22,796 nucleotides of DNA, from NCBI GenBank assembly GCA_037190665.1, contig JBBCJT010000110.1, forward strand, positions 1 through 22,796, given 5' to 3'. Origin of the DNA: JBBCJT01 sp037190665 (lineage in GTDB: Bacteria; Pseudomonadota; Alphaproteobacteria; Acetobacterales; Acetobacteraceae). The notes beneath the pieces are model-generated. The model saw only the letters and a list, made by a program, of their open reading frames with translations, had not been told where the DNA came from and searched no databases. The position numbers and the translations under genes are program-made. The number at the start of each line of letters is the position of its first letter. Position 1 is the stretch's first letter. Below, one piece after another: positions 22,526 through 22,796 of the stretch.

Positions 22526-22796
22526 TCAGTACCGGTAGTGCTCCGGCTTGAACGGGCCGGCGGTGTCGACGCCGATGTAGCTCGCCTGCTTGCCGCTCAG
22601 CTTCGTCAGCGTCGCGCCGACCTTGGCCAGGTGCAGCGCGGCCACCTTCTCGTCCAGCTTCTTCGGCAGCGTGTAGACCTTCTTCTCGTACTTGCCGGCA
22701 TTGGCCCACAGCTCGATCTGCGCCAGCACCTGGTTGGAGAAGCTCGCGCTCATCACGAAGGACGGGTGGCCGGTCGCGTTGCCGAGGTTCACCAGC
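22526..22796 (-). CDS. ahcY: adenosylhomocysteinase, C-terminal part (cut by window end)
   Basis: The last 90 or so residues of S-adenosyl-L-homocysteine hydrolase, which splits SAH to adenosine and homocysteine in the methylation cycle. The sequence LVNLGNATGHPSFVMSASF, then NQVLAQIELWANAGKYEKKVYTLPKKLDEKVAALHLAKVG, and the terminal GPFKPEHYRY are diagnostic: the last segment is the conserved C-terminus carrying the Lys and Tyr that reach the NAD site of the neighbouring subunit. The stop is at 22526-22528. The 5' part lies beyond the window. Base composition returns to the GC-rich norm here, so the AT-rich block ends at about 22480. Confidence 0.96.
   Translation of the reverse strand, partial: LVNLGNATGHPSFVMSASFSNQVLAQIELWANAGKYEKKVYTLPKKLDEKVAALHLAKVGATLTKLSGKQASYIGVDTAGPFKPEHYRY

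Noticed and set aside
1..22796. tRNA, rRNA or riboswitch genes
   Set aside because: I saw no cloverleaf, rRNA-like sequence or recognisable riboswitch core in the intergenic regions; the ahcY leader, where a SAH riboswitch might be, is outside the window.

Overview
The window is a stretch of GC-rich alphaproteobacterial chromosome. The codon bias, the DUF3035 lipoprotein followed by a pair of M16 peptidases, the aap-type amino acid transporter and the composite GC hairpin repeats all fit Rhodospirillales, perhaps Acetobacteraceae. That placement is inference, because there is no rRNA gene to confirm it. Nearly all of it is ordinary chromosomal coding sequence. The exception is a clearly AT-rich block at about 21.58-22.48 kb that looks acquired.

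Layout. Positions 1-3852 (+) hold an envelope-related cluster: the last codons of an upstream gene, a DUF3035 lipoprotein, a small exported protein of unknown function, and an M16 zinc peptidase overlapping (ATGA) its non-catalytic M16 partner. Positions 3853-4284 are a convergent gap with hairpin repeat copy A. Positions 4285-7563 (-) encode a 106-aa protein of unknown function and a 985-aa tandem glycosyltransferase. Positions 7734-11939 (+) carry pgi, repeat copy B, mutL and an overlapping gene of unknown function. Positions 11940-12594 are a second convergent gap with repeat copy C. Positions 12595-19253 (-) are a general L-amino-acid ABC transporter locus (aapJQMP type) with three tandem binding-protein paralogues. 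Positions 19393-21592 (+), divergent from the transporter, encode an amidohydrolase (dipeptidase-like) and an ornithine cyclodeaminase/mu-crystallin family protein. The AT-rich block encodes a multi-span membrane protein that continues in the -1 frame. The window ends inside ahcY (-).

How the genes may work together. The three binding proteins, one permease pair, one ATPase, a predicted dipeptidase-type amidohydrolase and an imino-acid/ornithine enzyme make a coherent module for importing amino acids and processing small peptides or amino-acid derivatives. Strong RNA hairpins lie after the first and third binding-protein genes, where they could keep binding-protein mRNA more abundant than permease mRNA. 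A good intrinsic terminator, whose stem includes the aapP stop codon, closes the operon.

Most worth a second look: (1) the AT-rich membrane gene with an in-phase A-AAA-AAC heptamer leading into a 75-codon open -1 frame; (2) the three tandem binding proteins with intergenic hairpins; (3) the three-copy composite hairpin repeat; (4) the genes of unknown function coupled to mutL and to the glycosyltransferase.
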